64,000 bases of DNA from positions 1 through 64,000 of the forward strand of contig CAYRRR010000001.1 in the NCBI GenBank assembly GCA_964426755.1, in the 5' to 3' direction. Below the pieces are notes generated by a model. It ran no database searches and was not told where the DNA came from. It saw only the letters and a program-made list of their open reading frames with translations. Source of the DNA: CAYRRR01 sp964426755 (GTDB taxonomy: Bacteria; Patescibacteriota; Saccharimonadia; Saccharimonadales; JAGQNJ01). The position numbers and the translations under genes are program-made. Of this stretch, positions 8,187-16,485 are shown piece after piece (the stretch's first letter is position 1; every line of letters begins with the position of its first letter).

Positions 8187-9476
8187 TTGAGCTTTGCAAA
8201 AAAGACAATTAAAGACATAGCACTAAGCGGTAAAACAGTATTGTTGCGTGCCGACTATAATGTACCGCTTACTCCTGAAGGTAAAATTGCCGACGATTAT
8301 CGCATTAAGAAATCATTGCCGACTATTGAATATTTGCTACAACAAAATTGTAAAATTATTATTTGTTCTCATCTAGGCAGGCCAAATGGTAGACGTAATT
8401 CAAAGTATTCATTAGCTCCCGTTGCAAAGAAACTTGAAAATATGGTAAAAACCGATGTCTTTTTTGTGGCTGATTGTGTTGGTGATCCCGTAAAACGAGC
8501 TGTTAATAATTTAAAGCAGCGTCAAATATTAGTGCTTGAAAACCTCCGTTTTTATCCAGAAGAGGAGGCAAATGATTCAGAATTTGCAAAAAAACTTGCC
8601 GAGCTGGCAGATGTGTTCGTAGAAGACGCCTTTGGAGTAGTTCATCGTTCACACGCCTCGCTAGTAGGAGTGCCAAAGCACTTGCCGGGCGTAGCTGGAT
8701 TGCTCTTAAGGCAAGAAATCACAACGATTACTCAACTTATGGAGCAGCCAAAACGGCCCATTATGGCTATTGTCGGTGGAGCTAAGATTGCTGACAAAAT
8801 CGAGATTCTCAAACGCTTTATAAAAATTGCTGACATAGTTGTAATTGGCGGCGCTATGGCAAATACGTTTCAGCGTGCACGTGGTATTGATATTGGTAAA
8901 AGTTTGACCGACAACAACGATTTACCGCTTGCGAAAGAAATATTACAGCTAGCAAAAGCCGAATCAAAGAAGCGTCGATTTATTTTTTACCTGCCGCAAG
9001 ATGCTGTAGTCGCGACAGAAATTAGTAAAACGGCGAAAACCCGTATAGTTGATTGGGATGCACATGTGGTGGCTACGCTCGAGAATTACCCAAAGCGACC
9101 ACCGCGCGAAAGCGGACAGGTAAAAGCCCATGAGATTATCTTGGATATAGGGCCATTCTCTGGAGCCTTTATTGCCGGCAGCATGCAAATGGTTGAGACG
9201 GTAATCTGGAATGGCACAATGGGCGTAACGGAGACCCCTGCAATTGATGGCCCAGTTGGACCTTTTGCGCATGGGACCGAAATTGTATTAGAAAGTCTCA
9301 TGGGAGAATACGGCTATAAACCGTATAGCTTGATTGGTGGGGGTGATACCTCTGCCTACGTAGAAGAGCGTGGCTTAACAGGGTGCTTTAATCACGTCTC
9401 AACTGGCGGTGGGGCTAGCCTTGATTTGCTGGCCGGTAAAAAGCTGCCCGGCGTAGAAGTATTAAAGGATAAATAG
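8187..9476 (+). CDS. pgk: Phosphoglycerate kinase
   Basis: Transfers phosphate from 1,3-bisphosphoglycerate to ADP, making ATP. 429 residues, slightly longer than the usual ~395-415. Seen: LLRADYNVPL (substrate binding), SHLGRPNG, LENLRFYPEE, VEDAFGVVHRSHAS, PIMAIVGGAKIADKIEIL, WNGTMGVTE and the C-terminal nucleotide loop GGGDTSAYVEE. The start is a TTG, with GTGGGGGA as ribosome binding site 8 bases upstream; the nearer ATG at 8168 is in another frame and only opens a 14-codon ORF. A TACAAT box is at 8154-8159. Confidence 0.96.
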   Translation: MSFAKKTIKDIALSGKTVLLRADYNVPLTPEGKIADDYRIKKSLPTIEYLLQQNCKIIICSHLGRPNGRRNSKYSLAPVAKKLENMVKTDVFFVADCVGDPVKRAVNNLKQRQILVLENLRFYPEEEANDSEFAKKLAELADVFVEDAFGVVHRSHASLVGVPKHLPGVAGLLLRQEITTITQLMEQPKRPIMAIVGGAKIADKIEILKRFIKIADIVVIGGAMANTFQRARGIDIGKSLTDNNDLPLAKEILQLAKAESKKRRFIFYLPQDAVVATEISKTAKTRIVDWDAHVVATLENYPKRPPRESGQVKAHEIILDIGPFSGAFIAGSMQMVETVIWNGTMGVTETPAIDGPVGPFAHGTEIVLESLMGEYGYKPYSLIGGGDTSAYVEERGLTGCFNHVSTGGGASLDLLAGKKLPGVEVLKDK

Positions 9477-9478
9477 GA

Positions 9479-9484
9479 TACAAT
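9479..9484 (+). promoter_or_regulatory. -10 box TACAAT before tpiA
   Basis: Ends 8 bases before the tpiA ATG, placing transcription start at or next to the start codon. One of the clearest leaderless cases here. Confidence 0.5.
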
Positions 9485-9492
9485 AAGGTAAC

Positions 9493-10284
9493 ATGACCAC
9501 TAAACGAACATTAATTGTCGGCAATTGGAAAATGAACCTAAATACCGCGCAGGCAAGTCTGTTGCTCCACCGCTTGCATGAACGTATTAAGATTTATCGC
9601 AACATTGAGGTCGTCCTAGCGCCAAGCATGTTGGCTTTACAGCCGCTTAGTTTACAGATTGATCGACGCAAGTTCAGACTGGCTGCTCAGAACGCCCATC
9701 CAAACGATGGAGGCGTCTATACGGGTGAAGTTGCTTTTACGATGATTCGTGACTTAGTGCATTACGTAATTATCGGACACTCAGAACGACGTCTATACTT
9801 TAATGAGGGATACGAGTTAGTGCGAGAAAAAATGGCTGCCTGTGTCCGGAATGAAATAACACCAATTTTATGTGTTGGCGAAACGCACACCGAACGTAAA
9901 AGTGGACATACCAAGCGCGTTATTCACGATCAAGTCGTAACCGCCTTGAGCAATCTAACCGCTCAAGAAGTAGCAGAAATAGTAATCGCCTATGAGCCGG
10001 TTTGGGCAATTAGTACTTTTGGTGGCGAGCTCGCCAAGCCAACTCAGGCAAAAGAAGGTATGGACTACATACGCAGTATTATTTTAGATTTGTATGGTAA
10101 AAAAGCTGCTAAGCAGGTTCGCATTCTGTATGGTGGCAGCGTTGATGATCAAATTGCTCGAGGCTATTTAGAATTAGATGGGTGCGATGGAGTGTTGGTA
10201 GGCGGTGCAAGCATTAACTATCATAAATTTTCAGGCATTGTGGACGCCGCTTATCGAATGCTTAACGAAAACGAGGAGGCATAG
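9493..10284 (+). CDS. tpiA: Triosephosphate isomerase
   Basis: Interconverts dihydroxyacetone phosphate and glyceraldehyde-3-phosphate. 263 residues, normal length. GNWKMN (Asn/Lys of the active site, ~10-15), IIGHSERR (catalytic His, ~95-102), IAYEPVWAISTF (catalytic Glu and start of the mobile loop, ~164-175), YGGSVDD and GVLVGGASI (phosphate binding). It follows pgk by 16 bases and overlaps the next start by one base. An independent TACAAT just upstream suggests it can also be transcribed alone. Confidence 0.97.
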   Translation: MTTKRTLIVGNWKMNLNTAQASLLLHRLHERIKIYRNIEVVLAPSMLALQPLSLQIDRRKFRLAAQNAHPNDGGVYTGEVAFTMIRDLVHYVIIGHSERRLYFNEGYELVREKMAACVRNEITPILCVGETHTERKSGHTKRVIHDQVVTALSNLTAQEVAEIVIAYEPVWAISTFGGELAKPTQAKEGMDYIRSIILDLYGKKAAKQVRILYGGSVDDQIARGYLELDGCDGVLVGGASINYHKFSGIVDAAYRMLNENEEA

Positions 10285-10823
10285 TGGCTAATCAGCGCAA
10301 GCCCTTCGACGTCTCTCCTCCTGGTCAAAAACCGGTCAATCACACGTCTCGGCCTGTCATTGTTGGTCGTTCAGACAGGGTAAAAGATCCAATGGTCCGA
10401 GAGCAAGACAAAGATTCGAGTGAGGAGAAAATATTATCGTATCGTCCGGAACTTAAACTGGAGCCGTCTGAAGAACTCTTATCGCAAACCAAGGCTACTT
10501 CATCTACGACAGAGTCAACAACTACTCAAGAAAACAGCACCGCTGAATTAGCAGCCCCTGAAAATATTGCTGTGCCTGACAAGCCAGATCTGATTTCAAG
10601 TTTTGATGACGATATTCGCAATCCGGCTTCAGCACCCCAAAAAGAAACCCCAGCTGAAGATCATATTCAGCAATTAGTCGAAAATAAAACGTACTACCTG
10701 CCAATTAAACGCAAGGCGAGCAGCAAGATCATTAAAGTTACGCTTATAGCATTAATCACAGTTACTGTTGGAGCGGCGGCAGTCTACTTGATTATGACCA
10801 CGCTCGGTACCCGTGGTGCCTAA
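10284..10823 (+). CDS. Hypothetical protein with a C-terminal membrane helix
   Basis: 179 residues, GTG start overlapping the tpiA stop by one base, with GAGGAGG just upstream. Residues 1-145 are hydrophilic and look disordered (many Ser, Thr, Glu, Pro; TTESTTTQENST); ~147-172 is a single membrane helix preceded by RKASSKIIK, so the protein is probably tail-anchored with its N-terminus in the cytoplasm. Not recognised. Its place between tpiA and the helicase says little about function. Confidence 0.75.
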   Translation: MANQRKPFDVSPPGQKPVNHTSRPVIVGRSDRVKDPMVREQDKDSSEEKILSYRPELKLEPSEELLSQTKATSSTTESTTTQENSTAELAAPENIAVPDKPDLISSFDDDIRNPASAPQKETPAEDHIQQLVENKTYYLPIKRKASSKIIKVTLIALITVTVGAAAVYLIMTTLGTRGA

Positions 10824-10842
10824 ATTCTGTTAAAATATCGTA

Positions 10843-13023
10843 GTGGAAGACAAGCTATTAGAGGGTTTAAATCCGGAGCAACGACGAGCCGTTGAAACTA
10901 CCGAGGGTCCGTTATTGATATTAGCTGGTGCTGGTAGCGGTAAGACCAAAACATTAACACATCGCATCGCCTATATCTTGGCTACCAGTCGCGCGACGCC
11001 ATTTAATATTTTAGCGGTAACTTTTACCAATAAAGCTGCCAAAGAAATGCGCGAACGTATTGCAGCGTTAGTAGGTGAGAGCCCTGATAATCGTTCATTC
11101 ATGCCCTACGCTGGCACTTTTCACTCTATTTGTGTGCGGCTTTTGCGAGCAAGCGGCGAGCAGGCCGGTATTCATCCAAGTTTCGTAATTTTTGATGAGT
11201 CAGATCGTCTTAATGCTATCAAAAAGATTAACAAAGAACTTCACATAGATGAAAAAAACTTTCCATCGCGTACTACGGCCAATATTATCAGTACTGCTAA
11301 AAACGAACTATTGACGCCTGATGCGTATCTTGGGATTGCTTCCGGCCCCATTCAAGAAGTAGCTGCTAAAGTTTATCCACATTATCAAAAATTATTGCGA
11401 GAAGCTAATGCGCTCGATTTTGATGACTTGATTGCGCGTACGGTTATAATGCTTGAGCAACACCAGCACATCAAGGATAAATGGCAACAACAGTTCAAGT
11501 ATGTACTAATTGACGAGTATCAAGATACCAACGCTGCACAATACAGGCTCATTAAATTACTGACCGGGCAACATAATAATATTGCGGTAGTGGGTGACGA
11601 TTGGCAGAGTATATACTCATGGCGTGGGGCTGATTTTCGTAACATTCTAAACTTTGAGCGCGATCATAAAGACACTGCTATTATTAAATTAGAGCGCAAT
11701 TATCGCAGCACCAAGCATATTCTTGATGCCGCACATGCTGTTATTACAAAAAATCAGCAACGGTCTGATAAAGAATTATGGACCGATGAAGGCGATGGCC
11801 ATCCGGTTCAGGTTCTGCAAGTTGCTAGCGAGCGGGCTGAGGGCGAGGCCATTATACGACGTATCAAAACGGCAGTTGATATTGGTGCAAGAACGTATAA
11901 CGATTTTGCAATCTTGTATCGCACCAATGCCCAGAGCCGTTCTATTGAAGAGGCCTTTGTGCAATACGGCATTCCCTATAAGATTGTTGGTGGCGTACGG
12001 TTCTATGACCGCAAAGAAATTAAAGACATAATGGCGTATTTACGGTTAGTGTACCAACCAGAAGATACCATTAGTTTTGAGCGTATTGTTAATGTGCCTA
12101 CTCGCGGCATTGGCACGAAATCGCTGGAGCAGTTCTTGGCTTGGCGACAGCAAAACGGGTATAGATTGCTTGAGGCGCTAACCATGGCCGATGAATGCAC
12201 CACCATAACTCCAAAAGCTCGCAAGGGATTGGCTGAGTTGGCCGATATTGTTTCGAGCCTTCGTAGTGTTATGCAAGAAACTAGCGTCAATGGTGTAATT
12301 GATTCGCTGTTGCGACGGTTAGACTACATGACGTATCTTGATGACGGTACTATACAGGGCGAATCACGCCAAGAAAACGTTAAAGAACTGCTTAGCGTGG
12401 CTGAGCAATATCACGATCTTGGCTTAGACGGCTTTCTGGAAGAAGTTAGCCTCATAAGTGATATCGATCAGGTTGATTTACATGGCAACGCCGTTACGCT
12501 TATGACCTTACACAGTGCAAAAGGTTTAGAGTTTCCGGTGGTGTTTATGACCGGCATGGAGGAGTCGATTTTTCCGCATTCGCGTGCTTTGTATGATCAG
12601 TATGAAATGGAAGAAGAGCGTCGCTTGTGCTACGTAGGCATGACACGAGCGCGGCAAGAATTGTACATGACTCACGCCGCTAGCCGGCTACTATATGGTG
12701 GGCAGCAGCATAACCCGCCATCACGTTTTTTAAGCGAAATTAACGCCGAGTCTGTTATTGAAAATAGCTTTTTAGATCAAATAGGGTTTAGTCGTTCGCG
12801 GCAACAAACCTCAGCGTATGATGAGCCTGCATCGTTCAAGCCTGCAGTGCAACGCGATGAACCACGGTACGTGCCCGAAATTGATGAAGGAGATGGTATA
12901 AAGCATGATATCTTTGGCATAGGTACAGTCCTTGAGATGGAGGGTGATGTCGCAACCGTTTATTTTAAAGGTAAAGGTACGAAAAAAATAAATATCGCCT
13001 TCGCCCCCGTGGAGAAGCTATGA
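10843..13023 (+). CDS. pcrA: UvrD/PcrA-type DNA helicase
   Basis: Superfamily 1A 3'-5' helicase for repair and replication restart. 726 residues, family length. Motifs: LNPEQRRAV (Q motif, ~8-16), AGAGSGKTKTL (Walker A, ~27-37), TFTNKAAKEM (Ia), IDEYQDTNAAQ (Walker B, ~223-233), VGDDWQSIYSWRGA (III), LERNYRST (IV), VTLMTLHSAKGLEFPVVF (V) and EERRLCYVGMTRA (VI). The C-terminal ~50 residues (DIFGIGTVLEMEGDVATVYF) resemble the Tudor-like RNA-polymerase-interacting tail of PcrA. GTG start; TAAAAT ends 6 bases before it, so the mRNA is probably leaderless. The downstream Nudix gene overlaps by 4 bases. Confidence 0.95.
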   Translation: MEDKLLEGLNPEQRRAVETTEGPLLILAGAGSGKTKTLTHRIAYILATSRATPFNILAVTFTNKAAKEMRERIAALVGESPDNRSFMPYAGTFHSICVRLLRASGEQAGIHPSFVIFDESDRLNAIKKINKELHIDEKNFPSRTTANIISTAKNELLTPDAYLGIASGPIQEVAAKVYPHYQKLLREANALDFDDLIARTVIMLEQHQHIKDKWQQQFKYVLIDEYQDTNAAQYRLIKLLTGQHNNIAVVGDDWQSIYSWRGADFRNILNFERDHKDTAIIKLERNYRSTKHILDAAHAVITKNQQRSDKELWTDEGDGHPVQVLQVASERAEGEAIIRRIKTAVDIGARTYNDFAILYRTNAQSRSIEEAFVQYGIPYKIVGGVRFYDRKEIKDIMAYLRLVYQPEDTISFERIVNVPTRGIGTKSLEQFLAWRQQNGYRLLEALTMADECTTITPKARKGLAELADIVSSLRSVMQETSVNGVIDSLLRRLDYMTYLDDGTIQGESRQENVKELLSVAEQYHDLGLDGFLEEVSLISDIDQVDLHGNAVTLMTLHSAKGLEFPVVFMTGMEESIFPHSRALYDQYEMEEERRLCYVGMTRARQELYMTHAASRLLYGGQQHNPPSRFLSEINAESVIENSFLDQIGFSRSRQQTSAYDEPASFKPAVQRDEPRYVPEIDEGDGIKHDIFGIGTVLEMEGDVATVYFKGKGTKKINIAFAPVEKL

Positions 13024-13487
13024 AACTAGGTCCTCCAATCTTTGGTTTACTTACCTACTGGTTAATGTGGCCAATGTTAAAGCTAGCATTAAGGCGTACG
13101 AAGCGAACGCGCGCGTTTATATCATGCGGTGATGAAATTGTGGTTACCAAGGCTTGGCTTGGCAACGGAAGATGGTCATTGCCGGGAGGTGGTATTAAAA
13201 CTCAAGAGTCCGAACAGCAAGGTCTGCAACGAGAGTTGCAGGAAGAGACCGGGTTAATCATTAACCAAGACCAACTAAAAAAAGTTGCCGATATGACGTA
13301 TCGTCATAATGGGCTGCAATTTCCGTTTGCTCTGTATCGAATTTCTCTTTCCAAAAAAATGCCAGTGCAGTCAGTTCGTTCTGAGGTTATTGCGGTTCGA
13401 TGGATAAATGTTGCCGATCTTAATACTGGCAACGCCAGTTCTGATGTACTGCAAGCTATCTCTTTTTTTCACCCGTTAGAGAAGTAA
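13020..13487 (+). CDS. Nudix hydrolase
   Basis: 155 residues; ATGA overlap with the helicase gene, so translation is coupled. Nudix box at ~59-81: GGGIKTQESEQQGLQRELQEETGL, matching Gx5Ex7REUxEExGU with REL-EETG. The N-terminus (~5-25) is hydrophobic, possibly a membrane anchor. Nudix enzymes split nucleoside diphosphates linked to another group; the substrate cannot be read from the sequence, and a house-cleaning role next to a repair helicase is plausible. Confidence 0.85.
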   Translation: MKLGPPIFGLLTYWLMWPMLKLALRRTKRTRAFISCGDEIVVTKAWLGNGRWSLPGGGIKTQESEQQGLQRELQEETGLIINQDQLKKVADMTYRHNGLQFPFALYRISLSKKMPVQSVRSEVIAVRWINVADLNTGNASSDVLQAISFFHPLEK

Positions 13488-13558
13488 GCCTCGATTTGTT
13501 ACAATAATAAGGTCTAAAAAGTCGGTGCGTATCGCATTGGTTTAAGGGACATTGATTC

Positions 13559-14809
13559 ATGAGCAAAACCATTCAACCGGTCGGTAGGCCAACACATCAA
13601 CGCAGAAAACGGTTTATGGACTTAAAAAAGCACCCGTTTGTGGTGCCAGTCATAACGTTTGTAGCATTATTTTTTATGACATTAGTTGGTGTTGTCATAC
13701 TTGGCGAAGGTAGTGTAGTCGGCCCGACTGACGCTCGTGTGGTTACAGTTTTTGTAGATAACACTAAGCGCACGCTTCCAACGCGAGCATCAACGGTTAG
13801 TGATTTGCTTGAACGGCTCGATATAAAAGTAAACGACGGAGATATAGTTGAGCCTTCTTTGGACGCAGCTATCATAGAAGATAACTTTAGTATTAATGTC
13901 TATCGTGCGCGTCCGGTGTTAATTATAGATGAAGATAAAAAGGTAGTTATTAATTCGGCCGATCAATCACCGCGTGTAGCGGCACGGAAAGCCGGTATTG
14001 TGGTTTATCCTGAAGATCATGTATTGCCGGAAGCTCCCGAAGATTTATTAGAAGAAGGTGTGGTTGGTGAACGTTACGTCATTGATAGGGCGGTGCCGGT
14101 TACGTTGCTGCTATATGGTAATGTAAGTGCAGTTCGAACTCAGGTAGCTACTGTCGGAGAATTGCTGAAAGAAAAAGGCATCGAAGTTTCACCAGATGAT
14201 ATGGTTGCTCCGTCAGCTGATACGCCGCTCAGGCCAGACATGCGCATATCGATTACGCGTGAAGGCCAACAGGTTGTAGCGGTAGAAGAAGTTATTGAAC
14301 CACCGGTAGAATATGTAGATGATCCTTCTGTTGTGCGCGGTCAAACCGTTGAGCGTGAACCTGGCGTACCGGGCAAAAAAGTAGTGACGTACGAAATAAA
14401 GCTTGAGAATGATATTGAAGTCAGCCGTACACCTCTACAAGAAGTAATAACAATTCAGCCAATCCGTAAAGTTATCGCTCGCGGTACAAAGGTTGTGATT
14501 TCTAACCCATCAGAAAACGTTAAAATTGGTGAGCGCTTGGCAGCCTCACGTGGCTGGACTGGTGAACAGTGGTACTGTTTGTATCAATTGTGGCAAAAGG
14601 AATCAGGCTGGCGTACGACTGCTGGTAATCCGAGCTCTGGCGCGTATGGCATTCCACAGGCGCTTCCGGGCACAAAAATGGCAACAGCTGGCTCAGATTG
14701 GGCGACTAACCCGTCCACGCAAATTACGTGGGGTATGGGCTATATTGCTGGCCGCTACGGCACACCGTGTGGCGCGTGGGCAGCTTCACAATCGAGAGGG
14801 TGGTATTAA
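13559..14809 (+). CDS. Rpf-like protein: DUF348 x2, G5 and transglycosylase-like domain
   Basis: 416 residues. A short cytoplasmic basic N-terminus, one membrane helix (~28-50), two DUF348 domains (~60-155 and ~175-235), a G5 domain (~250-330, EREPGVPGKKVVTYEIKLENDIEVSR) and a C-terminal lysozyme-like domain (~345-416: WYCLYQLWQKESGWRTTAGN, SGAYGIPQALPG, WGMGYIAGRYGTPCGAW). This order is that of actinobacterial resuscitation-promoting factors (RpfB) and related lytic transglycosylases, which cut peptidoglycan; the Glu of KESGW is the likely acid. In a wall-attached epibiont it could remodel its own or a host wall. It is followed directly by the PPC-domain gene. Confidence 0.85.
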   Translation: MSKTIQPVGRPTHQRRKRFMDLKKHPFVVPVITFVALFFMTLVGVVILGEGSVVGPTDARVVTVFVDNTKRTLPTRASTVSDLLERLDIKVNDGDIVEPSLDAAIIEDNFSINVYRARPVLIIDEDKKVVINSADQSPRVAARKAGIVVYPEDHVLPEAPEDLLEEGVVGERYVIDRAVPVTLLLYGNVSAVRTQVATVGELLKEKGIEVSPDDMVAPSADTPLRPDMRISITREGQQVVAVEEVIEPPVEYVDDPSVVRGQTVEREPGVPGKKVVTYEIKLENDIEVSRTPLQEVITIQPIRKVIARGTKVVISNPSENVKIGERLAASRGWTGEQWYCLYQLWQKESGWRTTAGNPSSGAYGIPQALPGTKMATAGSDWATNPSTQITWGMGYIAGRYGTPCGAWAASQSRGWY

Positions 14810-15229
14810 ATGAAATCAGTAAAAGTATCAGGCGGTTATTTGCTGCGTTTTGATCTTTATGATGATTTTATGAACGAGCTAAAACACTTTGTGCGTGAAC
14901 ATGCAATTCATAGTGCTTGGCTAAGTGGACTTGGAGCGGCTAAATCTGTGGAACTGGGTTATTATAATCTTGAAAGCGAAACTTACGAGTGGCACCAATT
15001 GACTGAACTCATGGAGATCACTAATTTAACTGGCAACGTGTCATGGCAAGAAAATGAACCCGCTATTCATGTGCATGCGACGTTTTCAGATAAACGCCTG
15101 CAAGCTATCGGCGGTCATGTTAAAGACCTTATTGTGGGTGGTACCTGTGAGCTCTATCTTCAGGTCCTTGACACTAAACTCACCCGTCAACGTGATCAAC
15201 AAACCGGTTTAAACTTGCTTGATCTATGA
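14810..15229 (+). CDS. PPC/DUF296-domain protein
   Basis: 139 residues, starting right after the stop of the preceding gene. It matches the PPC domain (plant and prokaryote conserved): YLLRFDLYDDFMNELKHFVREH, SAWLSGLGAAKSVELGYYN, ITNLTGNVSWQENEPAIHVHATFS, and GGHVKDLIVGGTCELYL. Bacterial members are single-domain, often trimeric, with a metal site from conserved His residues (HVHAT and GGH here); they have been considered DNA-binding, but the function is not settled. It overlaps rsmA by 4 bases. Confidence 0.85.
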   Translation: MKSVKVSGGYLLRFDLYDDFMNELKHFVREHAIHSAWLSGLGAAKSVELGYYNLESETYEWHQLTELMEITNLTGNVSWQENEPAIHVHATFSDKRLQAIGGHVKDLIVGGTCELYLQVLDTKLTRQRDQQTGLNLLDL

Positions 15230-16020
15230 ACCGATTGCCATACGCAAAAAAATCGTTAGGTCAACATTGGCTGACTGATATTGAGGTATTAGATGTAATT
15301 GTCAGTAGTGCTGATGTGCATAAAGGAGATTATGTGCTGGAAATTGGTCCCGGTACAGGTAGCTTAACTGATCGATTATTAGCTGCGGGTGCACAGGTGC
15401 TTGCGCTTGAAGTCGACCAAGAGCGCATAAAACAGCTCAAGCATCAGTACCAGCATTACGATGCGACGCGCTTAGTTATTCAAGAGGGCGATATTAGAAC
15501 GTATAATCTATCGCTTTTGCCAGATAATTACAAAATCGTCGCTAATATACCGTATTATCTCACTGCAAATTTATTGCGGCGCCTGGTCGACGAGGCGACT
15601 AAACCGGTCATGGCCGCATTACTTGTTCAAAAAGAAGTAGCCGAACGAGTAGCGGCTGCGCCGGGCAAACTTACACCCGTGGCTATTTTTGCTCAAGTAT
15701 TTTACGATGTTCACTTAGGTCAAGTCGTTCCGGCTGCACTATTCACGCCGCCGCCTAAAGTTGATTCACAAATTTTAATTTTAACACGGCGCAGCCAGCC
15801 TCTTGTTGCTGCAGATAATTCTTTTTTTAAAGTGGTGAACGCAGGATTTAGTGAACCGCGTAAAAAGTTGCGAAGCAGCTTGGCAAGTGGGCTAGCAGTA
15901 TCAAAAGACCAAGCTGTTATGTTGTGTGAACGGGCTAATATCAATCCCGATCAACGAGCGCAAGAGCTACACATAGCAGACTGGCAACGCTTAGCACAAC
16001 TAGCTCACCATACTTACTAA
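15226..16020 (+). CDS. rsmA: 16S rRNA dimethyladenosine transferase
   Basis: Dimethylates two adjacent adenosines in the 3'-terminal hairpin of 16S rRNA using SAM (KsgA). 264 residues, normal length. KKSLGQHWLTD (~8-18), motif I LEIGPGTGSLTDRLL (~40-54), acidic LALEVDQERI, EGDIRTYN and the catalytic NIPYYLTANLL (~107-117); C-terminal EPRKKLRSSL. ATGA overlap with the PPC gene implies coupling. Confidence 0.96.
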   Translation: MNRLPYAKKSLGQHWLTDIEVLDVIVSSADVHKGDYVLEIGPGTGSLTDRLLAAGAQVLALEVDQERIKQLKHQYQHYDATRLVIQEGDIRTYNLSLLPDNYKIVANIPYYLTANLLRRLVDEATKPVMAALLVQKEVAERVAAAPGKLTPVAIFAQVFYDVHLGQVVPAALFTPPPKVDSQILILTRRSQPLVAADNSFFKVVNAGFSEPRKKLRSSLASGLAVSKDQAVMLCERANINPDQRAQELHIADWQRLAQLAHHTY

Positions 16021-16027
16021 TACTTGA

Positions 16028-16050
16028 CGTGTTAACTATTAACATGTAAA
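16028..16050. promoter_or_regulatory. Possible MarR operator/promoter
   Basis: GTGTTAACTATTAACATG is an imperfect palindrome (TTAA-N4-TTAA type), followed by TAAAGTATTT, overlapping the expected -10 of the MarR gene. A near copy (TTAATTATTAACATGTTAAG) occurs at 38502-38523. The position suggests autoregulation; binding is inferred only. Confidence 0.4.
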
Positions 16051-16059
16051 GTATTTGCC

Positions 16060-16485
16060 ATGAATGATACAAATCAAAGCTTAGGCTTACTTTTGCAGCA
16101 AGTGGCTGCTTCGCTTGCTCGATTTAATGATGAACTCTTGCTTGATCGCTTAGAGATTGGCATGGCGCAATTTAAGGTGTTGTGTGCTATAGAAGCGCGG
16201 CCGTACGCGCAGCAAAAGCAAATAGCGCGGGCAATTGGACAAACCGAGGCAAGTGTCAGCCGGCAAATTAAGCTAATGGACCGCGACGGCTTAGTTAAAA
16301 TCGCTACCAAGCCGGGTGACCGGCGTGAACATGTAGTAAGCTTAACACCGCGTGGTCAGCGACTTGTTAGTCGCGCACAAGAACTGCTCAATAACCATCT
16401 TCAGCCTTTGCTCCGCAATATTCCCGTTACGCAACAGCAAGCCATGCTTGTCGGTTTGCAATCGCTTAATCGCAACCTTGGCTAG
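16060..16485 (+). CDS. MarR-family transcriptional regulator
   Basis: 141 residues with the winged helix-turn-helix layout of MarR: dimer helix ~1-30, QFKVLCAIEARPYAQQKQIARAIGQTEASVSRQIKLMDRDGLV (recognition helix ~58-75) and the wing KPGDRREHVVSLTPRGQRLV (~82-101). It converges with the P-ATPase gene, overlapping its last 4 bases. A palindrome lies just upstream. Ligand unknown; the adjacent cation pump is a possible but unproven target. Confidence 0.9.
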   Translation: MNDTNQSLGLLLQQVAASLARFNDELLLDRLEIGMAQFKVLCAIEARPYAQQKQIARAIGQTEASVSRQIKLMDRDGLVKIATKPGDRREHVVSLTPRGQRLVSRAQELLNNHLQPLLRNIPVTQQQAMLVGLQSLNRNLG

